A stretch of DNA of 43,605 nt, taken from an uncultured Leptolyngbya sp. GTDB lineage: Bacteria; Cyanobacteriota; Cyanobacteriia; Phormidesmidales; Phormidesmidaceae. The stretch lies in assembly GCA_937899365.1 (NCBI GenBank), contig CALBPH010000630.1, forward strand, positions 1-43,605. Direction: 5' to 3'. Position numbers and translations under genes: made by a program. The notes beneath the pieces were generated by a model that worked only from the letters and a program-made list of their open reading frames with translations, did no database searches and was not told the origin of the DNA. This document shows, piece after piece, positions 9,077 to 20,166 of the stretch (its first letter is position 1; each line of letters starts with the position of its first letter).

Positions 9077-12000
9077 TTACAAGCGTTCGTCTTGGTCGCC
9101 CCAGTCATCGTCGTTGTAACGTGGCGAATTGTTATTGGGAGGTCGACCAGAATTGCCGGAATATCCTTGAGATGGCGCTTTGGAAACATCGCTGGGTTTA
9201 TCTGCCCAAGGGTCATCATCCACAGGGGTATCGGTATTCCAACGATTGCCGCCAGACGATGGATTAGTTGGATAGCCCCCGCCGGACGGCGCTGGGTAAC
9301 CAGAATTAGGTTGATACCGGCTTGAGTCGGAGTTTCCCCTGGCTGCATTCTCAGGTGCCACATCTGGCTGATAACGACCCGCATCATATCTCGCATCACC
9401 CGCATCATAGGATGGACGAGACGAATTAGCGCCTTGGTTATAACCCCTCTGCTGCTGACTGTAAGAATCTTGGGAATAGCCTGGCTGGCCATCTCGCTGA
9501 GCATAATCCTGGGATGACGAACGGTCACCATAGAACTGATCGGACTGGGAAGATGACGGCCAACTATCAGACGTATTTTGAGACGGCGGGGAAGATGCCC
9601 TGCCTAAGTTATTTCTAGAATCCGTTTCCCAGCCTGGATTGCGAGGGGTGCTATTGTCCCACCTGGATTCACCACCCGATGAGGTGTAATCACCCTGGCC
9701 ATAGCTTTCTTGACGATTAGAGCCCTGGTCATAACGGTTTTGACGATCTTGACCGTAACGGCTCTGGTCATAGGCTTGATTGCCATAGGTCTGGCTATCA
9801 TTTTTGCCGTAGCTGTCTCGACCGTAGCTGTCCCGAGTCGGCTGCCGGTCGTCATAGGCATCTGCACCATGACGACCCTGATCTATCTGGCCATAACCAC
9901 CCTGGTCGTAACCACCCTGGTCGTAACGACCTTGGCCATAACCACCCTGGTCGTAACGACCCGGCTCACTGCGAGGCTGATCATAGGCATCTTGACCATA
10001 GCGGCCCTGACCCTGACCATAGTTATCCCGTGGGGCAGCATCATAGCCAGAACCCTGGTTGCCGTTATAGCCACCGCGTGGAGAATCATACCGCTGATTT
10101 CCAGCCCCGCCTTGCCCAGCTGGCGCCCGGCTCCAGCTATCATCCCAATCATCCCAACCGCTACGGTTGTCACGGCGGCCCGCAGACCAGCTGGGGCTAT
10201 CCCACTGGCTTTGCTGCCCATTCCAGTCATAGTCACGACGATAGTAATCATCGTCATCTTCAAAGGCCTTCTTGATGGTGTCACCAATTTGGCTAAAGAT
10301 ATTGCCATCGTCGCTATCTGCGTCGTACAGATAGGCTTCGCGATTTAGTTCGTACAGTTCATCCTGCAATTCGGACTGAATCATGTCGATCATGCGCTCA
10401 TCTTCACGTTTGAGGGCATCGCGCAAATCTTGAATCAGATTGTCAATCCGGCGTTTGCGATCGCGCGCAAACTGCAAGCCAAAATCAATGGAAACACTCC
10501 GCATGGCCCTTTCCGCCTGAAATGTAAGCGTTTCAGACCGATTTCGTTTTTCAATGCGTTCTCGCTGCCCCCGGTCCACATCGGCAAATTCTTCCGCTTC
10601 CCGCAGCATCTGCTGAACATCGTCTTCAGACAAATTCGACGCTTCTTGCACCGTAATGCTCTGCTCACGGCCGGTGGTTTTATCCATGGCCGACACCTGC
10701 AAAATCCCGTTGGCATCAATATCAAACGACACCTGCACCTGGGGAATACCGCGCGGAGCGGGCGGAATACCCATCAGCTTAAAGCGACCCAGGGATTTAT
10801 TATCCACACCCATTTCCCGTTCGCCCTGGAGCACGTGAACTTCCACAACAGTTTGATTATTTTCAGAGGTGGAAAACACATCGGAGCGCCGCACCGGAAT
10901 AGTGGTGTTGCGGGGAATCACCTTTTTCATCACACCGCCAATGGTCTCTAAGCCTAAGGACAGGGGCGTGACATCCAGCAGCATGATGTCCTTGACTTCC
11001 TCAGTCAAGATACCGGCCTGAATCGCGGCCCCCACACCAACCGCCTCATCGGGGTTTACATTCTGGCTAGGTTCCTTGCTCAGCATGGAGCGCACCAGCT
11101 GCTGCACCATGGGCATCCGACTAGAGCCACCCACCAATACCACCTCATCAATCTGAGATGGGGATAGCCGAGCGTCATTCATCGCCTGCTGTACAGGGGC
11201 ACGCAAGCGACCCAGGAGATCGGCACAGAGGGTTTCAAAGTGCGATCGCGACAGTTTTTTCTCAATATGCTTTGGCCCATCGGCGGTCGCCGTAATAAAC
11301 GGCAGGTTAATCTCCACCGTCGGCAAGCCCGAAAGCTCCACTTTGGCTTTCTCAGCCGCTTCAGTCAGACGTTGCAGAGCTTGGCGATCTCGACGCAGAT
11401 CTACCCCTTCAACCTCTAAAAATTCATCGGCTAGCCAATCAACGATTTTTTTATCAAAATTGACACCTCCTAACTGGGTGTCACCGCTGGTGGATTTAAC
11501 CTCAAACACCCCGTTACGCACATCCAAAATGGACACATCAAAGGTGCCGCCACCCAGGTCAAATACCAAAATAGTTTGGTTGAACTGCTGCTCTAACCCA
11601 TAGGCAAGCGCCGCCGCCGTGGGCTCATTAATAATTCGCTTCACCTCTAAGCCAGCAATGCGTCCGGCATCTCGAGTAGCCTGACGTTGGGCATCGTTGA
11701 AATAGGCAGGTACGGTGATCACAGCACCCGTCACCGGTTGGCCCATGTAGCGACTGGCCTCTTCCGCCAGCTTACGCAGCACCATGGCCGATACTTCTTC
11801 GGGGGCAAAGTCCTTATCTAGACGAGGGCAGCGAATTTTAATATTGCCAGCATCATCCTTACGCACAGTGTAGGGAACGCGCTTTGAGTCGGAGCTCAGC
11901 TCCGTATACTTACGCCCCAGATAGCGTTTGACGTTATAAAACGTGTTTTGGGGATTAAGCACCGCCTGCCGACGGGCCATCTGCCCCACCAAGCGCTCAC

Positions 12001-12136
12001 CCTCTTTGCTAAACGCCACTACAGAAGGGGTGGTACGCATTCCCTCCATATTGGCAATGACCACCGGTTTGCCACCTTCGATGACTGAGACAACTGAGTT
12101 GGTAGTACCGAGGTCAATACCGACGACCTTTCCCAT
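9077..12136 (-). CDS. dnaK: Hsp70 chaperone DnaK (DnaK3-like) with exceptionally long low-complexity C-terminal extension
   Basis: [76 protein letters not shown]; tail after [11 protein letters not shown] rich in Y/G/Q/D/R/S/N. Confidence 0.97.
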   Translation of the reverse strand: MGKVVGIDLGTTNSVVSVIEGGKPVVIANMEGMRTTPSVVAFSKEGERLVGQMARRQAVLNPQNTFYNVKRYLGRKYTELSSDSKRVPYTVRKDDAGNIKIRCPRLDKDFAPEEVSAMVLRKLAEEASRYMGQPVTGAVITVPAYFNDAQRQATRDAGRIAGLEVKRIINEPTAAALAYGLEQQFNQTILVFDLGGGTFDVSILDVRNGVFEVKSTSGDTQLGGVNFDKKIVDWLADEFLEVEGVDLRRDRQALQRLTEAAEKAKVELSGLPTVEINLPFITATADGPKHIEKKLSRSHFETLCADLLGRLRAPVQQAMNDARLSPSQIDEVVLVGGSSRMPMVQQLVRSMLSKEPSQNVNPDEAVGVGAAIQAGILTEEVKDIMLLDVTPLSLGLETIGGVMKKVIPRNTTIPVRRSDVFSTSENNQTVVEVHVLQGEREMGVDNKSLGRFKLMGIPPAPRGIPQVQVSFDIDANGILQVSAMDKTTGREQSITVQEASNLSEDDVQQMLREAEEFADVDRGQRERIEKRNRSETLTFQAERAMRSVSIDFGLQFARDRKRRIDNLIQDLRDALKREDERMIDMIQSELQDELYELNREAYLYDADSDDGNIFSQIGDTIKKAFEDDDDYYRRDYDWNGQQSQWDSPSWSAGRRDNRSGWDDWDDSWSRAPAGQGGAGNQRYDSPRGGYNGNQGSGYDAAPRDNYGQGQGRYGQDAYDQPRSEPGRYDQGGYGQGRYDQGGYDQGGYGQIDQGRHGADAYDDRQPTRDSYGRDSYGKNDSQTYGNQAYDQSRYGQDRQNRYDQGSNRQESYGQGDYTSSGGESRWDNSTPRNPGWETDSRNNLGRASSPPSQNTSDSWPSSSQSDQFYGDRSSSQDYAQRDGQPGYSQDSYSQQQRGYNQGANSSRPSYDAGDARYDAGRYQPDVAPENAARGNSDSSRYQPNSGYPAPSGGGYPTNPSSGGNRWNTDTPVDDDPWADKPSDVSKAPSQGYSGNSGRPPNNNSPRYNDDDWGDQDERL
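9888..9963 (-). repeat. Degenerate 15-nt coding tandem repeats ([15 protein letters not shown]) in the DnaK tail
   Basis: ...ccataaccaccctggtcgtaaccaccctggtcgtaacgaccttggccataaccaccctggtcgtaacgac...; encodes [25 protein letters not shown]. Confidence 0.85.
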
Positions 12137-12350
12137 CCGCTAGGTTTCTCCCACTGCGCCTGTAGAGGCGATAATCGCCGTCTACACAATTAAACATATA
12201 TATAGTAGTCACTTAGTAGTCTAAGCCACTATTGTGCTGTAGCTTAACCGCATGTACACACCATCATAATGGTCTGGTTAGGATAGAGTTGTCTATTCCA
12301 GAGAACCGTCTATATCTAGTTCGAAATCTCTGATAGTATGGAATTCGCAA

Positions 12351-12433
12351 GCGGATGTGGCGGAATTGGTAGACGCGCTAGGTTTAGGTTCTAGTGTCTT
12401 CGTGACGTGAAGGTTCAAGTCCTTTCATCCGCA
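12351..12433 (+). tRNA. tRNA-Leu (anticodon UAG), CCA not encoded
   Basis: gcggatg...catccgc acceptor stem; anticodon arm ctagg-ttTAGgt-tctag; long variable arm (gtcttcgtgac); T-arm aaggttcaagtccttt. Confidence 0.95.
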
Positions 12434-12437
12434 TCAT

Positions 12438-12471
12438 AGACCCCGGTTTTCAATGAAAGCCGGGGTCTTTC
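12438..12471 (+). terminator. Intrinsic terminator downstream of tRNA-Leu
   Basis: agaccccgg...ccggggtct 9-bp perfect stem followed by tttct. Confidence 0.85.
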
Positions 12472-12565
12472 TATAATCGGTTGCAAATTCTGTAACCTGG
12501 CTTAGCTATGGATAGTCTCCGCCCATACTGGGAGCAATCACCCAAGAGGAGCCGAAACAATAACC

Positions 12566-13489
12566 ATGGCAACGTCAATCAAAACGAGTCTAGCGATTCT
12601 TGTGGCAGTAGCTAGTGTGGCTAGCTGTGGTGCCGCCAGCGATTTGAGCTCCAAAGCAGGGGCTCCCATGGAGTCAAGAGCAGTCACCGAATCTGCAAGC
12701 ATTTTGGCAGACCAAGCAACAGGCCAAGAAGAATTAGCCCAAGCCGCTGCCACCGCAGAATCAGATGCCAGTAGACCTGATGAGCCCCCCAATGACGCCG
12801 ATGTCACCTCAGGGCAACCTCAATTAATCAAGCGGGCTCAGCTCAGCTTAGTGGTGGATTCGATAGATGACAGCCTGAAGAACGCCTCACAGCTGATTCG
12901 AGCTCAGCAGGGCGATATTTTAGACCTACAAGACAATCAGATAGAGGCCATCCAACGGACGGCCTATTTGCGCATTCGAGTGCCCCAGGCAAATTTGGAC
13001 CCCCTATTGGCAGCGTTAGGTGAGCTGGGTACGGTACAACAACAGGGGCTGAGCGCAGAAGACGTATCCACCCAAATTGTTGATGCCCAAGCTCGACTGC
13101 GCAACCTGCGTAAGTCGGAAGAGTCGTTGCTCAAAATTATGGAGCGCTCCGGTGAGATTTCCCATGTGTTAGAAGTCTCGCGAGAGCTGGGTCGCGTTCG
13201 CGAACAGATCGAGCAAATTGATGCTCGCGTACAAACCCTGCAAACCCAAGTGCGTTATTCCACGGTTGATTTGACCCTAGCAGCCGCTGTGGCTGCACAG
13301 CCAATTGGTCGGCCCCTGGGCGAAACCATTGGTACAACATGGCGTGACGCCACCCAGTCGGTAGGCGATCTGACGGTGGGGTTAATGCAGTTAGGGTTGT
13401 GGCTGCTGGCCTACAGTCCCTATGTGTTGATAGTAGCCATTGCCGCTGTCTTGGGTTATCGCACCATTCGGCGTAGACCGAGTGCTTGA
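12566..13489 (+). CDS. DUF4349-domain lipoprotein
   Basis: Lipobox-like VASVASCG; LIKRAQLSLVVDSIDDSL...LRIRVPQANLDPLLAALGELGTVQQQGLSAEDVSTQIVDAQARLRNLRKSEESLLKIMERSG...C-terminal TM, typical DUF4349 layout. Confidence 0.87.
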   Translation: MATSIKTSLAILVAVASVASCGAASDLSSKAGAPMESRAVTESASILADQATGQEELAQAAATAESDASRPDEPPNDADVTSGQPQLIKRAQLSLVVDSIDDSLKNASQLIRAQQGDILDLQDNQIEAIQRTAYLRIRVPQANLDPLLAALGELGTVQQQGLSAEDVSTQIVDAQARLRNLRKSEESLLKIMERSGEISHVLEVSRELGRVREQIEQIDARVQTLQTQVRYSTVDLTLAAAVAAQPIGRPLGETIGTTWRDATQSVGDLTVGLMQLGLWLLAYSPYVLIVAIAAVLGYRTIRRRPSA

Positions 13490-13558
13490 CCCTGAAGAAC
13501 GCCCTGGTTGTGTCAGACGCAGATGATCACTGCCGGTGATCCTATAAAACCGGGTTGC

Positions 13559-14551
13559 TTAAGCCAGCCCATAGTAGTCTTTGTACCAAGCGACAAATCG
13601 TTCAATGCCCACTTCTAAGGGAGTACTGGGGGCAAAGCCAACATCAGCGGATAGGTCGGCTACATCAGCGTAGGTAGCCGTTACGTCTCCTGGCTGCATT
13701 GGCATCATTTCTTTGACAGCCGTCTTACCCAGTACCTGCTCAATAATTTCGATAAACCGCATCAGCTCGACCGGGCTGTGATTGCCAATGTTATAGAGCT
13801 TGTAGGGCGCAGCTGTACTAAAGTCCTGATCTGAAATGGGTTTGGGTAAATGTCGCATTACCCGCACCACACCTTCGACAACATCATCAATATAGGTGAA
13901 GTCCCGCTGCATTTTGCCGTGGTTATAAACTTGGATGGGTCGGTCGTTTGCGATCGCATCCACAAACTTAAAGTACGCCATGTCCGGTCGTCCCCAAGGC
14001 CCATAGACCGTAAAAAACCGCAGCCCCGTCGTCGGTAAACCATATAAATGACTATAGGAATGGGCCATTAACTCATTTGCTTTTTTAGTCGCCGCATACA
14101 GCGACACCGGATGATCAACATTGTCAGTTGTAGCAAACGGCACCTGACGGTTCGCCCCATACACAGAGCTCGACGACGCATAGACCAAATGCTCCACACC
14201 ACCGTGGCGGCATCCTTCCAATACGTGAATAAAACCAGCCAAGTTACTATCCGCGTAGGCATAGGGATTCTTGAGCGAATAGCGCACTCCCGCCTGAGCC
14301 GCCAAATGAATCACCCGATCAAACGACTGCGCTCGAAACAAATCGTCTACCTTACCTCGATCGGCTAAATCCAAAGATACAAATGAAAAAGAAGGGTGAG
14401 GCAACAGCTGAGCCAGCCGGTCTTGCTTCAGAGACACATCGTAATAGTCATTGAAGTTATCAATGCCATGCACAACATATCCATCAGCCAACAGCCGTTG
14501 TGCCACAAAGTAACCAATAAAGCCGGCTACACCCGTTACTAAAACATTCAT
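13559..14551 (-). CDS. NAD-dependent epimerase/dehydratase (UDP-glucuronate 4-epimerase-like)
   Basis: MNVLVTGVAGFIGYFVAQRLLADGYVVHGIDNFNDYYDVSLKQ...HLAAQAGVRYSLKNPYAYADSNLAGF...YAATKKANELMAHSYSHLYGLPTTGLRFFTVYGPWGRPDMA. Confidence 0.93.
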   Translation of the reverse strand: MNVLVTGVAGFIGYFVAQRLLADGYVVHGIDNFNDYYDVSLKQDRLAQLLPHPSFSFVSLDLADRGKVDDLFRAQSFDRVIHLAAQAGVRYSLKNPYAYADSNLAGFIHVLEGCRHGGVEHLVYASSSSVYGANRQVPFATTDNVDHPVSLYAATKKANELMAHSYSHLYGLPTTGLRFFTVYGPWGRPDMAYFKFVDAIANDRPIQVYNHGKMQRDFTYIDDVVEGVVRVMRHLPKPISDQDFSTAAPYKLYNIGNHSPVELMRFIEIIEQVLGKTAVKEMMPMQPGDVTATYADVADLSADVGFAPSTPLEVGIERFVAWYKDYYGLA

Positions 14552-15033
14552 ATACAACCCAATTCCGTCAAACGTGCCTATTTACAGGGTATCTTTCCCC
14601 TGACCATACCCAAATGTGAAACGAATTTAGCCTACCGGCAAAATCATCCTCAAAATGTACAGCGAAGAGAGCGCCTCAACCTCTGAGACAAACTATAGAA
14701 TCACTTCAGAAACTTACCCAAAGATTTAGAATTCGTCCTTCAAAAGACACGCAGTAAAAATAAAACTATTCCTAATTTTTTGTATACACTTTATCCTGAT
14801 CAAGAATATAGTTTCAGCAGTGCATGTAGACCGACACAAAGCGCCATAGAGTGCTTTAAATAGTCAACGTCATACTCTCAATAAGGCCTGATAGACAGAC
14901 ATCATCCGCTTCATTTAAAAGTATCTCCATAAGGCTAGCAGCATCTTTTTTTGACGAGGAAACAACTGTTCTACATCAGTGCTAGGATTGCCAGAGAACA
15001 AATGTGAAAGAAGTAAGAAGGACGTAGTTGTAA

Positions 15034-17190
15034 ATGCAAGAAATTGACAAGTTAATATCCTTTGATGGGCGGGATATTCGACTTAAAGTGGGTCTTTTCG
15101 CACCCCAGGCAGGTGGTTCAGTCCTAATCGAGTCTGGAGAAACCGCTGTATTAGTGACCGCAACCCAATCCAACCCACGTGCCGGCATCGATTTTCTACC
15201 GTTGCTGGTAGATTACGAAGAGCGACTCTACGCAGCTGGTCGTATTCCGGGTGGATTTTTACGCCGAGAAGGACGTCCCCCTGAGCGGGCAACCCTAGTC
15301 AGTCGACTGATCGACCGCCCCATGCGTCCCCTCTTCCCATCCTGGATGCGGGACGATATCCAAATCGTGGCCACCACCCTCTCCATAGACCATGATGTTC
15401 CCCCGGATGTTCTAGCAGCAACAGGCGCATCCATCGCGACCCTACTAGCCCAGATTCCGTTTTACGGTCCCATGGCGACTGTTCGGGTCGGGTTAATCGG
15501 AGATGACTTCATCATCAACCCCACCTATAAAGAGAATGAAGATGGAGATTTAGACCTGATCGTCGCCGGGTCTCCTGATGGGGTGATCATGGTTGAAGCG
15601 GGCGCTAACCAGCTCCCTGAACAGGATGTGATTGAAGCCATTGACTTTGGCTATGAAGTTGTCCGCGACATCATCCAAGCTCAGAAAGACCTAATGGCTG
15701 AATTGGGGATTGAACCCGTTACCCTGCCACTGCCCGAAGCCGATCCTACCCTGGCAGACTTTTTGGCAAATAAAGCCACCGATGGCATTAAAGATGTTTT
15801 GAAACAGTTTGAGCTGGCAAAGCCCGAGCGGGATGAAAAGCTTGATGCCCTGAAAGCAGAAATTAGTGAGCAGATCGCTGAATTAGACGAAGATAACCCC
15901 ATCAGCGTTGCGGTATCTGAAAATAGCAAAGCCTTTGGTAATGCGTACAAGGCCTTAACCAAAAAGCTGATGCGGGCTCAAATTCTTGAAGAAAGTGTGC
16001 GCGTCGATGGGCGTAAGCTCGATGAAGTCAGACCCATTAGCTGTCGCACCCAGGTTTTACCCAATCGTGTCCATGGCACTGGTCTATTCCGTCGAGGGCT
16101 GACTCAGGTCATGTCGGTCGTCACTCTGGGCACCCCAGGCGATGCCCAGATGACCGATGATCTTCATCCCGATGATGAGAAGCGATATCTCCATCACTAC
16201 AACTTCCCTCCCTACTCGGTAGGGGAGACTCGACCCATGCGCTCGCCAGGACGCAGAGAAATTGGTCACGGTGCATTGGCTGAACGGGCACTCCTCCCCG
16301 TATTGCCACCCATGGCTGACTTTCCCTATGTCATCCGAGTCGTATCTGAGGTACTGTCCTCTAACGGTTCCACCTCCATGGGCTCAGTATGCGGCTCCAC
16401 ACTATCGTTGATGGATGCTGGTGTCCCCCTAAGCAAACCCGTCAGCGGTGCGGCCATGGGATTGATTAAAGAAGGCGATGAAGTCCGGATTCTAACCGAT
16501 ATCCAGGGCATTGAAGACTTCCTCGGAGACATGGACTTCAAGGTTGCCGGTACTGACACCGGCATTACAGCCCTACAGATGGATATGAAAATCACCGGGC
16601 TACCGATGGAGACCATTGCGGAAGCCATCAATCAGGCTAAGCCAGCACGGCTGCATATCCTGTCCAAAATGATGGAGGCCATCAACTCTCCTCGCACAGA
16701 GCTGTCCCCCTACGCGCCCAGATTACTCACCTTTAAGATCAACCCAGAGATGATCGGCATGGTGATTGGTCCTGGCGGTAAGCAAATCAAGAGCATTACC
16801 GAGGAAACCGGTGCCAAGGTTGATATTGCCGATGACGGCACTATCACTGTTTCGTCGATTGATGGAGCAGCGGCTGAGCGAGCCCAAGCGCTGATCGAAG
16901 CTATCACCTTCAAACCTTCAGCCGGGGATGTCTATGTGGGTAAGGTCACCCGGATTATTCCCATTGGCGCTTTTGTAGAATATCGCCCTGGTAAAGAAGG
17001 GATGATTCATATTTCCCAACTGGCCGACTACCGAGTCAATAAGGTTGAGGATGAGGTCAACGTGGGTGAAGAAGTGTTGATTAAAATCCGTGAAATTGAT
17101 GGCCGTGGCCGGGTCAATCTCACACGTCTCAACATTCACCCAGATGAAGCAGCCAAAGCCAGAGAAGCTGCAGGACTCGCTCCCGAATAA
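15034..17190 (+). CDS. pnp: Polyribonucleotide nucleotidyltransferase (PNPase)
   Basis: Two RNase PH-like domains, KH domain ([26 protein letters not shown]) and S1 domain ([34 protein letters not shown]). Confidence 0.98.
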   Translation: MQEIDKLISFDGRDIRLKVGLFAPQAGGSVLIESGETAVLVTATQSNPRAGIDFLPLLVDYEERLYAAGRIPGGFLRREGRPPERATLVSRLIDRPMRPLFPSWMRDDIQIVATTLSIDHDVPPDVLAATGASIATLLAQIPFYGPMATVRVGLIGDDFIINPTYKENEDGDLDLIVAGSPDGVIMVEAGANQLPEQDVIEAIDFGYEVVRDIIQAQKDLMAELGIEPVTLPLPEADPTLADFLANKATDGIKDVLKQFELAKPERDEKLDALKAEISEQIAELDEDNPISVAVSENSKAFGNAYKALTKKLMRAQILEESVRVDGRKLDEVRPISCRTQVLPNRVHGTGLFRRGLTQVMSVVTLGTPGDAQMTDDLHPDDEKRYLHHYNFPPYSVGETRPMRSPGRREIGHGALAERALLPVLPPMADFPYVIRVVSEVLSSNGSTSMGSVCGSTLSLMDAGVPLSKPVSGAAMGLIKEGDEVRILTDIQGIEDFLGDMDFKVAGTDTGITALQMDMKITGLPMETIAEAINQAKPARLHILSKMMEAINSPRTELSPYAPRLLTFKINPEMIGMVIGPGGKQIKSITEETGAKVDIADDGTITVSSIDGAAAERAQALIEAITFKPSAGDVYVGKVTRIIPIGAFVEYRPGKEGMIHISQLADYRVNKVEDEVNVGEEVLIKIREIDGRGRVNLTRLNIHPDEAAKAREAAGLAPE

Positions 17191-17216
17191 GCGTTAACCG
17201 CTTAAGACGTGTTCGC

Positions 17217-17258
17217 AAGCAGACGCTGGAGGTCCTTCTCCAGCGTCTGCTTGTTTTT
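17217..17258 (+). terminator. Strong intrinsic terminator downstream of pnp
   Basis: aagcagacgctgga (17217-17230) / tccagcgtctgctt (17239-17252), 14-bp perfect stem, then gttttt. Confidence 0.92.
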
Positions 17259-17468
17259 ACTAGATCTGCCAGATCCGCTAGGCCAGTGGCCCCGCACGTC
17301 ATCAATTACAGCAGCTAACCCAATTCGCCATCGCCCTTGGCATATCACCTCATTGGAAACTATGCGTCCGTCAATGGCTACGGAGGTACTTTTAAGGGAA
17401 CATTTGCGCTGAGTTAAGGTTTCTCGGTACGATGCTGGATGCACTGTCGCGAGCGAAATGAAACATCC

Positions 17469-18194
17469 GTGCGAAGAATTGTTATCGCTGGTAATTGGAA
17501 AATGCATAAAACCCAAGCGGACAGCTTGGCGTTTTTGAACGGGTTTTTGCCCCAACTGGAGGCCACACCTGAGCATCGAGAAGTTATTCTATGTTCTCCC
17601 TTTACGGCCCTGACCTCACTATCTAAAACCCTCCATGGAGCACGGGTGATGGTTGGGGCTCAGAATGTGCACTGGGAGTCGTCTGGTGCCTACACAGGTG
17701 AGATTTCTGGGGAAATGCTCACAGAGATTGGAGTACGCTACGTTATCGTCGGCCATAGCGAACGACGCGAATATTTTGGGGATACGGATGAAACCGTAAA
17801 TCTGCGGCTAACAGCGGACCAAGCAGCCGGGCTCACACCGAGTTTGTGTGTTGGCGAAACCAAACAGCAGCGGGATGCAGGCGAAACTGAAACCCATGTC
17901 GTCAATCAGATCCAACGGGGCTTAGCGGGTATAGATCAAAGCAAGTTGATTATTGCCTACGAGCCGATCTGGGCTATTGGCAGCGGCGATACCTGCGCCT
18001 CGGAAGAAGCGAACCGAGTATGCTGGCTAATTCGTTCTCAGCTGGCTAACAAAGACGTACCCATTCAGTATGGTGGCTCCGTCAAACCTGGCAATGTGGA
18101 TGAAATCATGGCCCAGCCTGAGATTGATGGGGCACTGGTCGGGGGTGCGAGCCTAGAAGCCGATAACTTTGCCCGTATTGTTAATTACAAGTAG
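17469..18194 (+). CDS. tpiA: Triosephosphate isomerase (likely GTG start at 17469; ORF extends to ATG 17439)
   Basis: [14 protein letters not shown]...[18 protein letters not shown]...[18 protein letters not shown]...[11 protein letters not shown]...[11 protein letters not shown]...[18 protein letters not shown]. Confidence 0.97.
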   Translation: MRRIVIAGNWKMHKTQADSLAFLNGFLPQLEATPEHREVILCSPFTALTSLSKTLHGARVMVGAQNVHWESSGAYTGEISGEMLTEIGVRYVIVGHSERREYFGDTDETVNLRLTADQAAGLTPSLCVGETKQQRDAGETETHVVNQIQRGLAGIDQSKLIIAYEPIWAIGSGDTCASEEANRVCWLIRSQLANKDVPIQYGGSVKPGNVDEIMAQPEIDGALVGGASLEADNFARIVNYK

Positions 18195-18225
18195 GGTCAG
18201 GAGCAAGCAAGTTCAGAGGCTATCG

Positions 18226-19626
18226 TTAACGGTCTAGTAGGCTAGGCCGGATTGATTCTGGGCGTCTGGTGTCAGCAGGCTGATCGCTACTAACGCAGTA
18301 ATGGGCGTGAACGTAGATGCGATCGCGACCTTGCTGTTTAGCATGGTAAAGGGCTAAATCGGCAGCCTGCAACAGATCCTGGGAATCCAGATCATGATGA
18401 GGCACAACCGTGGCAATGCCCATGGTAAGGGTAACAGTCTCTCCTACACCAGACGTGCAATGGGGCAGAGCGGCTTGGGCCAACTGGTTCTGAATTGCCA
18501 AAGCTACATTGTGGCCACCTTCGGTATCTGTGTTGGGTAACACCACAGCAAATTCTTCCCCTCCGTAGCGGGCCACCAGATCCGCCGGTCGACGAATACA
18601 GCACATGAGCACGTCACTCACCTGGGATAAGCAGATATCCCCTGTCGGATGACCGTAGTAATCGTTGTAACGCTTGAAATAGTCGATGTCGCACAGGATT
18701 AGCGTCAGTGGTTGCCGCTCACGGGCTAAACGCTGCCACTCAGCCTCAAAATAGTGATCAAATCGTCGGCGATTGGCCAGGCCTGTCAGACTATCGGTCA
18801 GAGCTAGGGCTTGAAGTTCGTGCTTTTTCTGTTTTAGCGTTTCATGACGTAAACAATGATCCAGGGCAATCGCCACCTCATCTACCAATATCTTCACTTG
18901 CTCTTGCTGGGTCAATGACCATCGACTAGCCTCATCTTTACGTCCTATGGCCACTAACCCCCAAGGCTCATCAGCCGCAGCTCCCTGCAGCTGATGAGCG
19001 TGCATCAGGTGAATGGGGACCAAAAGCCATGCCCCCGGATACTGACTCAGCCATTCTTGACACATCGGCTGCTGCTGCAATGCTTGCTCATCCACAGCAA
19101 TCGGAAATGACTGTCCTTGCTGTGCTGCCGCAATTTCCAACCCCAGATATATGTTTAAGGCAGCAGCAGCATTATCATCCAGAATGGGGTGCTCGGCTGG
19201 ATTGACCGTGCTACAAACACCAGGTCCTTTCTCCAAAATAAAGACCCAATCAGCCTTAAAAAAATCCATGAGCTCCTGAACAGCAACTCGATGAACATGG
19301 TGAACGTCCAGGACTCGATGAATACGTTGAATGGTTTCCCGCAAGCAGATTTGTTGTTGCAATAGCTGCTGCAGCTGTTGGGTATGGCTCAAACTATGAT
19401 CAGAGTTGGGATAAGCGGCCATCCTTAGGGAAGGGACAAAGCGTTGACTAAATTGCTTGATACCAGGAGTCAAGGCACTCCTGCACTTAGACCATCCCTG
19501 CTCGACCAACACGGAAGGGCTTAAGAAAGCGAATAGGGTCTGTAGCTGGTTGATTGTGTGCCCCAAAGACGTGTCGTAATACATAAGAATGCCCAGGAAC
19601 AAAAGAAGTTCAAGCAACGACAACAT
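18226..19626 (-). CDS. GAF-GGDEF protein, probable diguanylate cyclase
   Basis: LTDSLTGLANRRRFDHYFEAEW, DIDYFKRYNDYYGH, RPADLVARYGGEEFAVVLP (active-site GGEEF with upstream RxxD I-site), N-terminal GAF-like region. Confidence 0.93.
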   Translation of the reverse strand: MLSLLELLLFLGILMYYDTSLGHTINQLQTLFAFLSPSVLVEQGWSKCRSALTPGIKQFSQRFVPSLRMAAYPNSDHSLSHTQQLQQLLQQQICLRETIQRIHRVLDVHHVHRVAVQELMDFFKADWVFILEKGPGVCSTVNPAEHPILDDNAAAALNIYLGLEIAAAQQGQSFPIAVDEQALQQQPMCQEWLSQYPGAWLLVPIHLMHAHQLQGAAADEPWGLVAIGRKDEASRWSLTQQEQVKILVDEVAIALDHCLRHETLKQKKHELQALALTDSLTGLANRRRFDHYFEAEWQRLARERQPLTLILCDIDYFKRYNDYYGHPTGDICLSQVSDVLMCCIRRPADLVARYGGEEFAVVLPNTDTEGGHNVALAIQNQLAQAALPHCTSGVGETVTLTMGIATVVPHHDLDSQDLLQAADLALYHAKQQGRDRIYVHAHYCVSSDQPADTRRPESIRPSLLDR

Positions 19627-20166
19627 CCATTAATTCGCACCAGCCTTGAGGGCCAATGCTTTAGGGTGATGTCTACATACAATCCCCACAACCTGAATGT
19701 GCTGAGCTAGGCATGGCTTTCACAAGGCCAATAATATCGACCAGTGCAAAAAGCAAATTACCTCAAGCCGCTTACCTCAAAGCATTTAACGACATACTAT
19801 TAGCTGACCTTAGAACCCAACAGGGCTGAAAAACAAGCCATTAGTAGAGTAGATACAGGGAAATGTTGCTATTTTTCGTATCCGCTGCTTAAGCAAAAGC
19901 GGTACCCACTGACGGTCCAACAGCAACATGATTGGACTATAAGTATTATTCTCAACTCTATGAACTTCTATCGTAGAAAGACTGAAATCAACGGGAGCTA
20001 CCGTACCAGGTGCTAGAGCCAAACCCGTCAAACGATTGCTATGACTAGCCTTCACAATTAGAAGCTGGGCCTTAGAGAATACTTGATAATTAAAGAAATT
20101 GTTAAAAATAATTAACTAATATTAACTTTTAGCGCTGTGTTCTCTTCTCTAGGTGAGTGCACACGG

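Noticed and set aside
9710-10348. 212-aa extremely hydrophobic + strand ORF ([22 protein letters not shown])
   Set aside because: It is the exact antisense of the YDQGGYGQ-coding repeats of dnaK; hydrophobicity is a by-product of complementary codons.
10656-12143. Several ORFs on the + strand opposite dnaK
   Set aside because: Antisense of the highly conserved DnaK coding sequence.
17202-17576. 124-aa minus ORF overlapping the pnp terminator and tpiA start
   Set aside because: Overlaps the strong tpiA coding sequence and a 14-bp terminator stem; no motif recognised.
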